From NCBI GenBank assembly GCA_964626205.1, contig CAZVED010000006.1, positions 1 to 42,348 on the forward strand: 42,348 nt of DNA. The letters run 5' to 3'. Below are positions 8,772-15,706 of the stretch, one piece after another. The notes beneath the pieces are model-generated. The model was given only the letters and a program-made list of their open reading frames with translations. It was not told where the DNA came from and did not search any database. The stretch's first letter is position 1. Each line of letters opens with the position of its first letter. The position numbers and the translations under genes are program-made. Origin of the DNA: CAZVED01 sp964626205 (GTDB lineage: Bacteria > Patescibacteriota > Patescibacteriia > SG8-24).

Positions 8772-8815
8772 CCTTATTGGGCAAGGTACGCCGTTCCGAC
8801 CGTAGCCCAATAAGG
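8772..8815 (-). promoter_or_regulatory. Inverted repeat spanning the promoter, possible operator
   Basis: Two 11-nt arms, CCTTATTGGGC at 8772-8782 and GCCCAATAAGG at 8805-8815, are perfect inverted copies 22 nt apart. On the minus strand one arm lies in the -35/-10 spacer and the other runs into the Shine-Dalgarno (AAGGAGG) of the GHKL/HExxH gene. The first arm is upstream of the transcription start, so a DNA-binding repressor site is more likely than an RNA hairpin. Confidence 0.5.
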
Positions 8816-8827
8816 CGGAAATGTCAA
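8799..8827 (-). promoter_or_regulatory. Promoter TTGACA-17-TACGGT
   Basis: -35 TTGACA at 8822-8827 and -10 TACGGT at 8799-8804, minus strand, upstream of the GHKL/HExxH gene. The 344-nt stretch 8761-9104 otherwise holds two dispersed-repeat copies and the terminator of the next gene; no credible protein gene was seen in it. Confidence 0.75.
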
Positions 8828-8890
8828 CCCTCCTAGAGTGACATTGAGACCGCACATGGCAGGCCGACTAAAGCACGAGCGAGCGGATTT

Positions 8891-8918
8891 TCGCGAGGCC
8901 TGAAAGGCCGAAGCAATC
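8891..8918 (-). repeat. Dispersed repeat, copy A
   Basis: This is the reverse complement of a unit beginning GATTGCTTCGGCC. The stretch 8891-8916 matches the copy at 10573-10598 exactly over 26 nt. It lies head-to-head with copy B just downstream. Confidence 0.8.
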
Positions 8919-8930
8919 TCGTACGTTCAT

Positions 8931-8975
8931 GCTCGGGATTGCTTCGGGGTTGAGTACAACCCACTCGCAATGACA
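8931..8975 (+). repeat. Dispersed repeat, copy B with different centre
   Basis: It has the same ends as the other copies (GGGATTGCTTCGG and CTCGCAATGACAC), but the middle is a different short hairpin (GGGTTGAGTACAACCC). The pattern of conserved flanks and a variable palindromic centre resembles REP/MITE-like elements common in many bacterial genomes. Confidence 0.7.
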
Positions 8976-9061
8976 CACCTCCCCACGAGAAGCGACAACG
9001 ACGGCATCGCGGAAATCAACCACTCCTATCACAGAACAGATGAAATCATCGGAAAAGAAAA

Positions 9062-9088
9062 CGAGGTCTGGCGTTACGCCAGACCTCG
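9062..9088 (-). terminator. Rho-independent terminator
   Basis: A perfect 12-bp stem (CGAGGTCTGGCG and its complement) with loop TTA. On the minus strand it is followed by TTTTCTTTTCC, placed to end the lytic transglycosylase gene. Confidence 0.9.
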
Positions 9089-9104
9089 GTGCCACTAAGG
9101 GCTC

Positions 9105-9959
9105 TTATCGCGTGCGAAGCCGCGCGATCACGGCTGGGCAGTCGCCCGTTTTGCGGCACTCCGTCCACGCCGTCCAGTAGTGCCGGACGCCTGTTTTTGG
9201 CTTGCCGTCCACGACGCGACCCTCGTAGTAAGGGGTGTTGCCGTGACCAGAATACCTGATGACCGCGGCGCGCCACGGATTCGCTTCACCCTTTGCGGCG
9301 AAGCGGTCATGGTGCTTCTTGATCTCGAGCGCCGTCCATGCGAGAGCGTCGTCCGGATCGAACGGGTTCCTATATCCGTCGCCATCGTGGTCGACAGCTT
9401 GGGATGCCCAGACATATCCGCCTTCGGGACGCGGACGAAGAACGACGTTCGGCATGTGCTGCAACGGCCCCATGGCCATAAGGTACGTCGTGCGCACCTC
9501 CTTCGGATCGCACATCGGGCGACCGTCGACCTGTTGGTTGCAGAGCGCCCGGAGCATCTTCCAACGCTCGGCGCAGATCGTCGGGTTCTGTTTGGTCGAG
9601 CATTCGCTCTCCGGATGCGCGAGGCTGCTTGCAAGGACCCAACGGTTGCTGTCGTCCTTCCATCCCTCGCGGAGTCCACGTGACTCCATCATCCAGTGAC
9701 CGAATAGTGCACCTTCCGGCACGCCGTAGGTCTTTGCAATCTCGACGATCCGCATCGCGTCAGCATGCGCCAACGCCATCGCGTCACCCGAGACCTGTGT
9801 CGTACCTTGCGGCATGACCGGCGTCGGTGCTGCAGCGCGCATTGCGCTGCCTCGCACGACTGTCCGCGACGGACGATCGTAGGTACCATTCGCGCCGTGC
9901 CAGTCCTTGATGCCCATCAGCACGGCCGCGAGCATCGCAAGGCCGAGAACGATTTGCAT
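9105..9959 (-). CDS. MltB-like lytic murein transglycosylase
   Basis: A 284-residue exported enzyme expected to cleave peptidoglycan glycan strands with 1,6-anhydro product formation. The first 17 residues form a signal or anchor segment, followed by an Ala/Pro/Thr linker to about 55. The catalytic region has the probable acid Glu92 in WMMESRG, the GPLQHMP motif at about 165-171 (the MltB family has GPMQFMP), and DHDGDGYRNPFDPDDAL near 190-205, very close to the MltB signature. Four Cys around 120-151 and two near the C-terminus could form disulfides. The start at 9959 follows AAAGGAGG and a TTGACA-17-TATAGT promoter with a leader of about 70 nt. Possible roles are wall remodelling or attack on a host or competitor cell. 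Confidence 0.88.
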   Translation of the reverse strand: MQIVLGLAMLAAVLMGIKDWHGANGTYDRPSRTVVRGSAMRAAAPTPVMPQGTTQVSGDAMALAHADAMRIVEIAKTYGVPEGALFGHWMMESRGLREGWKDDSNRWVLASSLAHPESECSTKQNPTICAERWKMLRALCNQQVDGRPMCDPKEVRTTYLMAMGPLQHMPNVVLRPRPEGGYVWASQAVDHDGDGYRNPFDPDDALAWTALEIKKHHDRFAAKGEANPWRAAVIRYSGHGNTPYYEGRVVDGKPKTGVRHYWTAWTECRKTGDCPAVIARLRTR

Positions 9960-10034
9960 GAGTGCCTCCTTTGCTCAGGTTGCCGATGACCACCATGGCC
10001 ATCTTCGTTCATTGAAAGATCAAGTGAACTAAGG

Positions 10035-10063
10035 ACTATAGCATAAAAGCAGGCCTTTGTCAA
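10035..10063 (-). promoter_or_regulatory. Consensus promoter nested in upstream terminator
   Basis: -35 TTGACA at 10058-10063 and -10 TATAGT at 10035-10040, 17-bp spacer, minus strand. The -35 box lies in the loop of the hairpin that ends the tsaE transcript. Confidence 0.85.
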
Positions 10064-10069
10064 GCCTGC
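10049..10069 (-). terminator. Probable terminator of tsaD-tsaE
   Basis: A 6-bp stem (GCAGGC/GCCTGC) with a 9-nt loop containing TTGACA, followed by TTTT on the minus strand. It is short but well placed after the tsaE stop. Confidence 0.6.
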
Positions 10070-10103
10070 CGTGCCATATTCTTCGCTGTAGTAAGCAAAA
10101 TCT

Positions 10104-10562
10104 TTAAGCTTCCTCCTCAATAAGCTCACGTACGCCGTCGTCGCCGAAACGGAACGTAAGCTCACGGAACCCCTTCAGCTTATGGAGCGCAGGGACGCGA
10201 TCTGCCCATTCGACGACTGTGACGGTTCCTGGCTGCTCCGCGTAGTCGTCGAAGCCGACACCGTAGAGCTCGCTGCCGTCCTCCAAGCGGTAAGCATCGA
10301 CATGACAAAGCGCCGTGATGCCACGACGTGCCGCGGATTTCGCGAACGTGTCGTACACCTGCATGATGACGAACGTCGGACTCTTCACGTCTGCTGCGAC
10401 ACCGAGCTCTTTCGCAAGAAGCTGCGTGAAGGTCGTCTTGCCAGCACCAAGCTCACCGACGAGGCCCAACACCTCTCCGCCTTGCAGCGTCTCCGCGAGG
10501 TCGCGGACGTATCGCTCCAGTTTTTCTATCGTGGAAATGTCGTGAGTGCGCATAGGTGTCAT
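10104..10562 (-). CDS. tsaE: tRNA N6-threonylcarbamoyladenosine biosynthesis ATPase TsaE
   Basis: A 152-residue P-loop ATPase that works with TsaD and TsaB to make t6A at position 37 of ANN-decoding tRNAs. The Walker A motif GELGAGKTTF lies near residues 39-48, and the conserved SPTF (VKSPTFVIMQ) and HVDAYRLED motifs follow, all typical of the family. The ATG at 10562 overlaps the tsaD stop codon as ATGA, so translation is probably coupled; an alternative ATG lies three codons on. TsaD is encoded just upstream; TsaB and TsaC are not in this window. Confidence 0.95.
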   Translation of the reverse strand: MTPMRTHDISTIEKLERYVRDLAETLQGGEVLGLVGELGAGKTTFTQLLAKELGVAADVKSPTFVIMQVYDTFAKSAARRGITALCHVDAYRLEDGSELYGVGFDDYAEQPGTVTVVEWADRVPALHKLKGFRELTFRFGDDGVRELIEEEA

Positions 10563-11677
10563 ATAGTGACGGGATTGCTTCGGCCTTTCAGGCCTCGCAA
10601 TGACACAGCCCGTCCGATTTCCCAACCAATCTTCACACGCATGGTTGGCCATGCGTCCGGTTTGCGTCGTAGCGCGTTGTAGTATGCAGCCATGGCGATC
10701 ATCGCGGCGTTGTCGGTACAAAACGCGAGCTGTGGCTGTACGTACCGCACTGATGGCAGCTCGGATGCGATGGCATTCGCAAGTGCGTCGCGCAGGGCCT
10801 TATTGGCGGCGACGCCGCCGGCCAAGAACACCGTCTTTACCTTTTGAGCGCGTGCGGCGCGGACGGTCTTGGTAACGAGCACGTCAACAATTGCAGCCTG
10901 CACGGACGCGGCAACGTCAGCGCGCGCTATCTCGTTGGAGAGATCCTGCTCATGCGAGGCAACATAGTGGCGGACTGCGGTCTTCAGCCCGGAAAACGAG
11001 AACTCCGAGCTGGGGTCGTCGAGCATCGGGCGCGGAAATGCAATGGCTGCAGGGTCACCCGTGAGCGCGAGCTTGGAGAGCTTCGGACCGCCGGGGTAGC
11101 CGAGGCCGAGCAGCTTCGCGGATTTGTCGAACGTCTCCCCTGCCGCATCGTCGCGCGTGGAACCGAGCAACCGATACTTTCCATGACCCTTCATGAGCAT
11201 CAGTTCCGTATGTCCACCGGAGACGATGAGCACGAGCGCCGGGAACATGGAAGTGTCCGTCTCTGGAAGATCTGCAAACCCACCGCCGGTGAGCCAGTTA
11301 GAATAGATATGACCTTCCATGTGATTCACGCCGATGAGCGGTTTTTCCCACGCTGCAGCAAGCGAGCGTGCGGTGTCGATACCGACACGCAACGACGTAA
11401 CGAGTCCCGGACCCTGCGTCACGGCGACGACATCAACCTTGGCGCCAAGCTTTTTGCCATCACGGGAACCTGCGACCTTCTCCCCGAGCGTCGCGAGTAC
11501 CCCGGGTAGCGTCGCGGAATGCTCGCGCGCCGCGACCTCTGGGACCACACCACCGTACTGCTCGTGTACGGCCTGGCTTGCCACGACATGCTCAAGACGG
11601 CGGATCCGCCCCTTATGGATGTCGAGGTAGGCGGCCGCCGATTCGTCGCACGAGGATTCAATAGCAAGGATTCTCAT
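10559..11677 (-). CDS. tsaD: tRNA N6-adenosine threonylcarbamoyltransferase TsaD
   Basis: A 372-residue ASKHA-fold enzyme transferring the threonylcarbamoyl group to A37 of tRNA. Seen: ESSCDE at 7-12, the signature around HEQYGGVVPEVAAREH (38-53), the metal ligands HMEGH with His119 and His123, SGGHTE, and TDNAA near the C-terminus. The start at 11677 is 10 nt after a TATAGT -10 box (11688-11693) with no Shine-Dalgarno, so the mRNA is close to leaderless. The last residues (from about VSLRGLKGRSN on) are encoded by a copy of the dispersed repeat at 10570-10606, so the C-terminal tail was replaced or extended by the repeat. It is an operon with tsaE and divergent from the nicotianamine synthase gene. 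Confidence 0.97.
   Translation of the reverse strand: MRILAIESSCDESAAAYLDIHKGRIRRLEHVVASQAVHEQYGGVVPEVAAREHSATLPGVLATLGEKVAGSRDGKKLGAKVDVVAVTQGPGLVTSLRVGIDTARSLAAAWEKPLIGVNHMEGHIYSNWLTGGGFADLPETDTSMFPALVLIVSGGHTELMLMKGHGKYRLLGSTRDDAAGETFDKSAKLLGLGYPGGPKLSKLALTGDPAAIAFPRPMLDDPSSEFSFSGLKTAVRHYVASHEQDLSNEIARADVAASVQAAIVDVLVTKTVRAARAQKVKTVFLAGGVAANKALRDALANAIASELPSVRYVQPQLAFCTDNAAMIAMAAYYNALRRKPDAWPTMRVKIGWEIGRAVSLRGLKGRSNPVTI
10570..10606 (+). repeat. Dispersed repeat, copy C, inside the 3' end of tsaD
   Basis: The unit runs from CGGGATTGCTTCGG to TCGCAATGACAC and shares 26 identical nt with copy A (inverted). It codes for the last dozen or so residues of TsaD in the opposite direction. Confidence 0.8.
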
Positions 11678-11735
11678 AGCTCAACAGACTATACCATGAT
11701 GCCCACGACGTCCATCACCAGAACCTTATCTAGCC

Positions 11736-11765
11736 TTGACAAAACAGCGAAAACACTGGGATACT
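11736..11765 (+). promoter_or_regulatory. Leaderless promoter of the nicotianamine synthase operon
   Basis: -35 TTGACA at 11736-11741, an 18-bp spacer and -10 GATACT at 11760-11765. The ATG at 11773 is 7 nt after the -10, so the mRNA should start at the ATG. Confidence 0.75.
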
Positions 11766-11772
11766 CCCACGC

Positions 11773-12558
11773 ATGAACGGCATGATTCCCGCATCACACT
11801 ATCTCGGACGGATTACGTCCTTAGAGGGCTTGGTACCGGGGCCGGACACCAACGCCGTATTTGGCGACCTCGTACGAGATACGCTCGCCGAGCGCATTGT
11901 CGACGATCTTACGCCAGACCGCCGTGCGGCATTTTGCGAACATTGTGCTAAAGCGGAATGTGCCCTTGAGCGAGCATGGGCAGAGCGCATCGCTGCATCA
12001 AAGGATCCGCACACTGAGCTCCGGCAGTTTCCCTATGTCGACAACTACGAGCGGCTCGCCGCATGGGAATATGCAAGCATCCTGCAAATAGCGCGTCGTG
12101 CTCCGCGTAAGATCCTCTTTGTTGGCAGCGGTCCGCTCCCACTCTCTGCATGGTTCCTTTCCCGCTTCCCCGATGTCCGCATGACCGTCCTCGACCGCGA
12201 CACGGACGCGCTCACGCTCGGTAAAGCCGCGCTCCTTGCGCTCGGAGCAGGTGAAACGATCACCCACATCCACGCCGACGCGGAACAGTTCGATGGCTAC
12301 GCAGCATTCGACACCATCATTATAGCAGCGCTCGTTGGTGAGACGGACTCCGACTTACGCTCGATATTCGACCGTCTCGCTGCGCACGTCACACCCTCCG
12401 CGGACGTCATCGCCAGGTCTGTCCATGGCACGCGCTCGCTCCTCTACCGCCCAGTACCGCAGGATGTCCATCCGGCATTCGTCGCAACGCATGACATCCG
12501 CCCACCGTCACCCATCATCAACTCCCTCCTATGCTTCCGGACCGCATCGTCGAACTGA
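11773..12558 (+). CDS. Nicotianamine synthase-like protein
   Basis: A 261-residue enzyme of the nicotianamine synthase family, which condenses aminocarboxypropyl groups from S-adenosylmethionine into a metal-chelating molecule (nicotianamine, thermonicotianamine or the first part of staphylopine). The family core is clear: FPYVDNYERL at 86-95 and WEY near 98-100 match the plant FPYY.NY..L..LEY block, and GSGPLPLS at 118-125 is the hallmark SAM-binding loop, followed by LDRD. Length matches archaeal and CntL enzymes (about 260-275). Two Cys (FCEHC, 55-58) in the N-terminal part could bind metal. No opine dehydrogenase or metallophore transporter is adjacent. Its last 28 nt overlap the next gene. 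The exact product cannot be told from sequence. Confidence 0.88.
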   Translation: MNGMIPASHYLGRITSLEGLVPGPDTNAVFGDLVRDTLAERIVDDLTPDRRAAFCEHCAKAECALERAWAERIAASKDPHTELRQFPYVDNYERLAAWEYASILQIARRAPRKILFVGSGPLPLSAWFLSRFPDVRMTVLDRDTDALTLGKAALLALGAGETITHIHADAEQFDGYAAFDTIIIAALVGETDSDLRSIFDRLAAHVTPSADVIARSVHGTRSLLYRPVPQDVHPAFVATHDIRPPSPIINSLLCFRTASSN

Positions 12559-13010
12559 CACGTCTCTCCAATCTCGCTGTCGACCGCCTCCTCCTTCAGC
12601 TCAAGGAGTACCGTGCCGTCGCTGCCACCGCGCGCGACATCGATAGCCAGGACGCCGACGTAGTGCGGGCTTGGCTCGCGCGCATCGGCGACGAGATGAC
12701 ATTCGCGAATCCGTACGTCTGGCTCGGTTACAAATGCCGCGCTTACGTCGGCGCGGACGCCATCACGACGATCGCCGACCTCGACCGCCACTGCGCTCCA
12801 TTGGACGACATCTGCCACCAACGCCACGCATTCCTCATGAGCGAGTTGCGGACGCGCGGAATCACCGACATCGTTCCCGAGACGAACATCCTCGAGTTCC
12901 TGCGACGTTCGGACGTCCTCGAAGCCGTCTTTGACGCCGACCTCCTCGCACGCTGGCAACAACAAGAATACCGCCATGACGGCGGACGTGTAGCGAAGTG
13001 GGGTCGATAG
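12531..13010 (+). CDS. Unknown protein coupled to nicotianamine synthase
   Basis: A 159-residue soluble protein whose start lies inside the end of the nicotianamine synthase gene, so the two are probably translated together. It looks mostly helical. A His/Cys-rich stretch, RHCAPLDDICHQRH (about 85-98), is a plausible metal site and fits the setting. No signal peptide or membrane segment is visible. No family recognised; a role in using or guiding the chelator or its metal is inferred only from the overlap and the neighbouring GTPase. Confidence 0.75.
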   Translation: MLPDRIVELTRLSNLAVDRLLLQLKEYRAVAATARDIDSQDADVVRAWLARIGDEMTFANPYVWLGYKCRAYVGADAITTIADLDRHCAPLDDICHQRHAFLMSELRTRGITDIVPETNILEFLRRSDVLEAVFDADLLARWQQQEYRHDGGRVAKWGR

Positions 13011-13011
13011 C

Positions 13012-13062
13012 GCTTGCTTCGCCCGGAGAGCGGATAGCGTCCGTTCTCCGGGCGGCACAAGC
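13012..13062 (+). promoter_or_regulatory. Strong hairpin upstream of the GTPase gene
   Basis: A 14-bp stem (13021-13034 with 13040-13053, one G-T pair) closed by loop TAGCG, extended by GCTTG/CAAGC at 13012-13016 and 13058-13062. No T run follows, so it is not a classic terminator. It ends 4 nt before the GTPase Shine-Dalgarno and could control translation, RNA stability or readthrough. Confidence 0.6.
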
Positions 13063-13077
13063 CCATCGGAGGCACCC

Positions 13078-14583
13078 ATGACCGATTTCGTTCTTTTGCT
13101 CTCTCCTGCCGGTTCCGGCAAGACCACGCTCATCGCGAATACCGTCATGGCATACGGCGCACGGATGCGCATCGCCGTCCTCTTCAACGACGACGGCGAT
13201 CCTGACGCGGTCGACCTCCCGGACGCCGCAAAGCGTTTCGCGGATGTCGCGGCAATGACCGCAGGTTGCTTCGGCTGTGCCGATGCAGATGCGCTCATCA
13301 CGCGGCTCAACGACCTCGACGGCAAGGTGGACCTCGTTCTCATCGAACCGATCGGCTTCACGGCCGCTCCGGAGATGCTGGACGTCTTCTCCCTCGCCGG
13401 CAAGGATCCGTTCGTTGTTACCCTCGTCGATGCCCTGCATCTCGAGGCGAACCGGCGCATCGGGACCCTCGACGGGCAGGTGGCCGCCGCGGACCTCGTC
13501 TTGCTGACCAAGACGGATGGACCCGCATCCCGCCTCGCAGCGAAAACGTTCGTTGCGCGCTGCTCCCCGGATGTCCTCATTCGGACGCATGCCATCGACG
13601 CAGCGCTGGCGCCAGACGAGATCCATGCGCAAATACGCGACCGCGACGTCGCACTCTGCGACAGCGCCTGCGACCACAGCCACGGCAGTCACGTCCACAT
13701 CGTCCCGTTCCACGTACGACTGCGTCCCGGAACCTCGCTCGACGAGATCCGCCGCGTCATCGACGCACACGACGTACTCCGTGCAAAGGGCGCTGTTGAC
13801 GGAACGGCCTTCTCCATGGTCCATGGCGTCTGGGATGTTCGTACCGCGGAAACCGCAGTCCCGTACATCACGTTCTATGCCGTCGACACGGAGACCGGCG
13901 TACCCTGCAAGGAAGCGCTGCGTCATCTCGCGATCGACCGTCGGTACGCCTCGCTCGGGACGGCGGACGAAGTGCGGGATATCGGCGACCTGACACTGCT
14001 CATGGAGCTCATCGTCGAGTGCGAGAACGCGCCACTGATGTTCACGGACGGACACCCCGTCCCGAACCCGGAAGCGCAAGAGCTTCTGAACGAGGTCCGC
14101 AAACGCCCCGGCGTGAGCGAAGAACTCGCCGCGCGAGCGGTCCGTGCGCGCGTCCGACACTTCCTGCGCTGCGGTGCATGGTATGCGGCTAACCGTGAGC
14201 GCGAAGACGATACCGCTGTCGGCTCCCGGCTCCATGCCATCTCGGTCGGCATCGCGTGGTTCTGCTCCGAACAACCGGAGCGAATCACGGACGACATTCG
14301 TGAGGAAGCGGCGACACTGCCGCTCTGCCGATGGCTGGCAAAAGGACTGCTCGCGCGGAACAAGACCAATGCGGATGCCGCGCGCGAGGAAGTCATCGCC
14401 GACGAGGCGGGCATCACCGCGCGGTGGAGCGTCGCCCGCCTCCACGCAGACTTCGATACCGCAGATCTGTACCTGCTCAGCATCGCCTACATCCATACCG
14501 TCAAGGCGGCGAAACGTGATGGGCGACCTGCGGTTACCGACGCATGGGACAAGATTCGCCGCTCATTCTTCATCCCCTGCTAA
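13078..14583 (+). CDS. CobW/G3E-family GTPase with long unknown C-terminus
   Basis: A 501-residue protein. The N-terminal ~200 residues form a G3E P-loop GTPase: Walker A PAGSGKTT at 10-17, the metal-binding switch GCFGC with Cys64 and Cys67 (families have GCxCC), EPIGF near 90-94 and LTKTD for guanine recognition. A histidine-rich stretch (CDHSHGSHVH, about 200) follows, as in zinc-handling members. G3E proteins act as metallochaperones or metal-insertion GTPases for Zn, Co or Ni enzymes. The last 250 or so residues do not resemble the usual CobW C-terminal domain and are unrecognised. The start follows CGGAGG at 5-nt spacing. Third gene after nicotianamine synthase, separated from it by the hairpin above. 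Domain call firm, target unknown. Confidence 0.85.
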   Translation: MTDFVLLLSPAGSGKTTLIANTVMAYGARMRIAVLFNDDGDPDAVDLPDAAKRFADVAAMTAGCFGCADADALITRLNDLDGKVDLVLIEPIGFTAAPEMLDVFSLAGKDPFVVTLVDALHLEANRRIGTLDGQVAAADLVLLTKTDGPASRLAAKTFVARCSPDVLIRTHAIDAALAPDEIHAQIRDRDVALCDSACDHSHGSHVHIVPFHVRLRPGTSLDEIRRVIDAHDVLRAKGAVDGTAFSMVHGVWDVRTAETAVPYITFYAVDTETGVPCKEALRHLAIDRRYASLGTADEVRDIGDLTLLMELIVECENAPLMFTDGHPVPNPEAQELLNEVRKRPGVSEELAARAVRARVRHFLRCGAWYAANREREDDTAVGSRLHAISVGIAWFCSEQPERITDDIREEAATLPLCRWLAKGLLARNKTNADAAREEVIADEAGITARWSVARLHADFDTADLYLLSIAYIHTVKAAKRDGRPAVTDAWDKIRRSFFIPC

Positions 14584-14603
14584 ACCAGACACGACATCAG
14601 ACC

Positions 14604-14631
14604 GACACCCTTCGATGAAGGGTGTCTTTTT
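14604..14631 (+). terminator. Rho-independent terminator of the metal operon
   Basis: A perfect 10-bp stem (GACACCCTTC and complement) with loop GAT, then T5. Confidence 0.92.
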
Positions 14632-14645
14632 ATGCATGATGACGA

Positions 14646-14677
14646 CAAAAAACCGCCCATCCGTAGGGATGAGCGGT
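14646..14677 (-). terminator. Rho-independent terminator of the E2-E1-Ubl operon
   Basis: An 11-bp stem (ACCGCTCATCC/GGATGGGCGGT, one T-G pair) with a 4-nt loop and a T6 run on the minus strand, 30 nt past the Ubl stop. Confidence 0.92.
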
Positions 14678-14706
14678 ACATGTATGCTAGGCGACGCGCT
14701 GTCGCG

Positions 14707-15003
14707 TCAGGAACCGGCCGGACGCTCGGTCACCTGGACCTGATGCGCCTTGGCCTCCACCACGTCGGACGAGGTGATGTGCCGATCGAGATCGGCGGGC
14801 TTCCCGTTGACCGTGATGTTCTTGTTCTTCGTGTCGATGCCGGCCGAGGCCAACACCTCCTTGAGGGACGCGCCGCTCGGCGAGACCGTGGCGGTCTTCG
14901 TCTGCGGCTTGCCGTCGTTGGGCACGACCTGGATCTTCACCGTGAAGCCCTGGGTCTTCCCCGTTCCGGCCATCTTGTTCTTGCGCCTGTTCTTCTTCGT
15001 CAC
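14707..15003 (-). CDS. Ubiquitin-like beta-grasp protein of an E1/E2 operon
   Basis: A 98-residue protein with a basic N-terminal tail (KKNRRKNK) and then a compact region reading as a beta-grasp fold: strand TVKIQVV, strand TKTATV, a helix SLKEVLASAG, strand NITVNGKPA, and a last strand ending in VTERPAGS. The layout is that of ThiS/MoaD/ubiquitin-like proteins. The C-terminus is Gly97-Ser98, so one residue follows the glycine that an E1 would adenylate; trimming or unusual chemistry would be needed. The start is GTG at 15003 with AAAGGAG at 7-nt spacing; an internal ATG gives an 88-residue form. It is the last gene of the operon, 28 nt after the E1-like gene. Fold inferred by eye; neighbours strengthen it. 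Confidence 0.75.
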   Translation of the reverse strand: MTKKNRRKNKMAGTGKTQGFTVKIQVVPNDGKPQTKTATVSPSGASLKEVLASAGIDTKNKNITVNGKPADLDRHITSSDVVEAKAHQVQVTERPAGS

Positions 15004-15031
15004 TGTCAGTCTCCTTTTTCCTGTCGAGCCT

Positions 15032-15706
15032 CTAGAGAGGCACGAGCTCCACAGCGGTTTCCCGATGTGCGAGCTTCTTCCTACCATGCTGCCAGAGACA
15101 GGTCAAGTTCTCGCAGGCGATGGCAGCCGTCTTGGATGCGATGAACTTCGTGGTGTGCTGTCCGCACATGGGTGGCGCCGCCTCCTTCGTGGAGTACCGC
15201 AAGTAGTACTCGTAGAGCTCCACGTCTTCGTGGTCGTTGGGATTGACCGCGAAGACCTCGATGAGGAGGTTGCTGATGCGCGTATCCACGAGCACCTCCA
15301 CCACGCCGCGATGCTCCCGGACCTTCTTCCAGACGAGCTGCCGCGCCTCCATGGTGTCCACGCAGCAGACGACGGCGCCAGCGAGCGGTTCGCCCTCGTA
15401 GGGCTTGTACCGCGCGTCGATCTCCTGGTCGGTCGCGACGCGGATGATGTCCGCGAGCGCGTGCACCTTGGGACGCATGAGGTCCTGCGTCTGCCGGTAC
15501 TCCGACATGGGGATGTTATGGGATTCCACGGAGTCATGGTCATAGACCGTGAGCTCCAGGACGCCCATCTTGGCGAGCATCACCGCCACATGCGAACCGA
15601 CGGACCCTGCTCCGATGAGCGTGACCTTCCGGACGGCATGCGGGTTGATGATCTTCGCCTGCTGGGACAGGTTCATGGACGATTCAGGCTGCGACGACGG
15701 CATCAT
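15032..15706 (-). CDS. ThiF/E1-like adenylyltransferase
   Basis: A 224-residue single-domain E1-like enzyme expected to adenylate the C-terminus of the neighbouring Ubl. It shows the nucleotide loop GAGSVG at 32-37, D56 and D58 in YDHDSVE, N64, R71-Q72, K80 in MRPK, and D117 in CCVDT, matching the ThiF/MoeB active-site order. Cys181 (PPMCGQHT) is the best candidate thioester cysteine; Cys198 and Cys203 are also present. No extra E1 domains and no classic pair of CxxC zinc motifs. Two ATGs in tandem (15706, 15703) follow AAGGAGGAG. The start overlaps the end of the E2-like gene by 23 nt, so co-translation is likely. Adenylyltransferase call is firm; the partner is inferred from the operon. Confidence 0.9.
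   Translation of the reverse strand: MMPSSQPESSMNLSQQAKIINPHAVRKVTLIGAGSVGSHVAVMLAKMGVLELTVYDHDSVESHNIPMSEYRQTQDLMRPKVHALADIIRVATDQEIDARYKPYEGEPLAGAVVCCVDTMEARQLVWKKVREHRGVVEVLVDTRISNLLIEVFAVNPNDHEDVELYEYYLRYSTKEAAPPMCGQHTTKFIASKTAAIACENLTCLWQHGRKKLAHRETAVELVPL

Noticed and set aside
8868..9095. A 75-codon minus-strand frame between the MltB-like and GHKL genes.
   Set aside because: It runs through two dispersed-repeat copies and the terminator hairpin and has no start signals.
14707..15003. Ubl as a ThiS/MoaD sulfur carrier for thiamine, molybdopterin or tRNA thiolation.
   Set aside because: No thiamine, molybdopterin or thiolation genes nearby, and the E2-like neighbour points to protein conjugation; not fully excluded.
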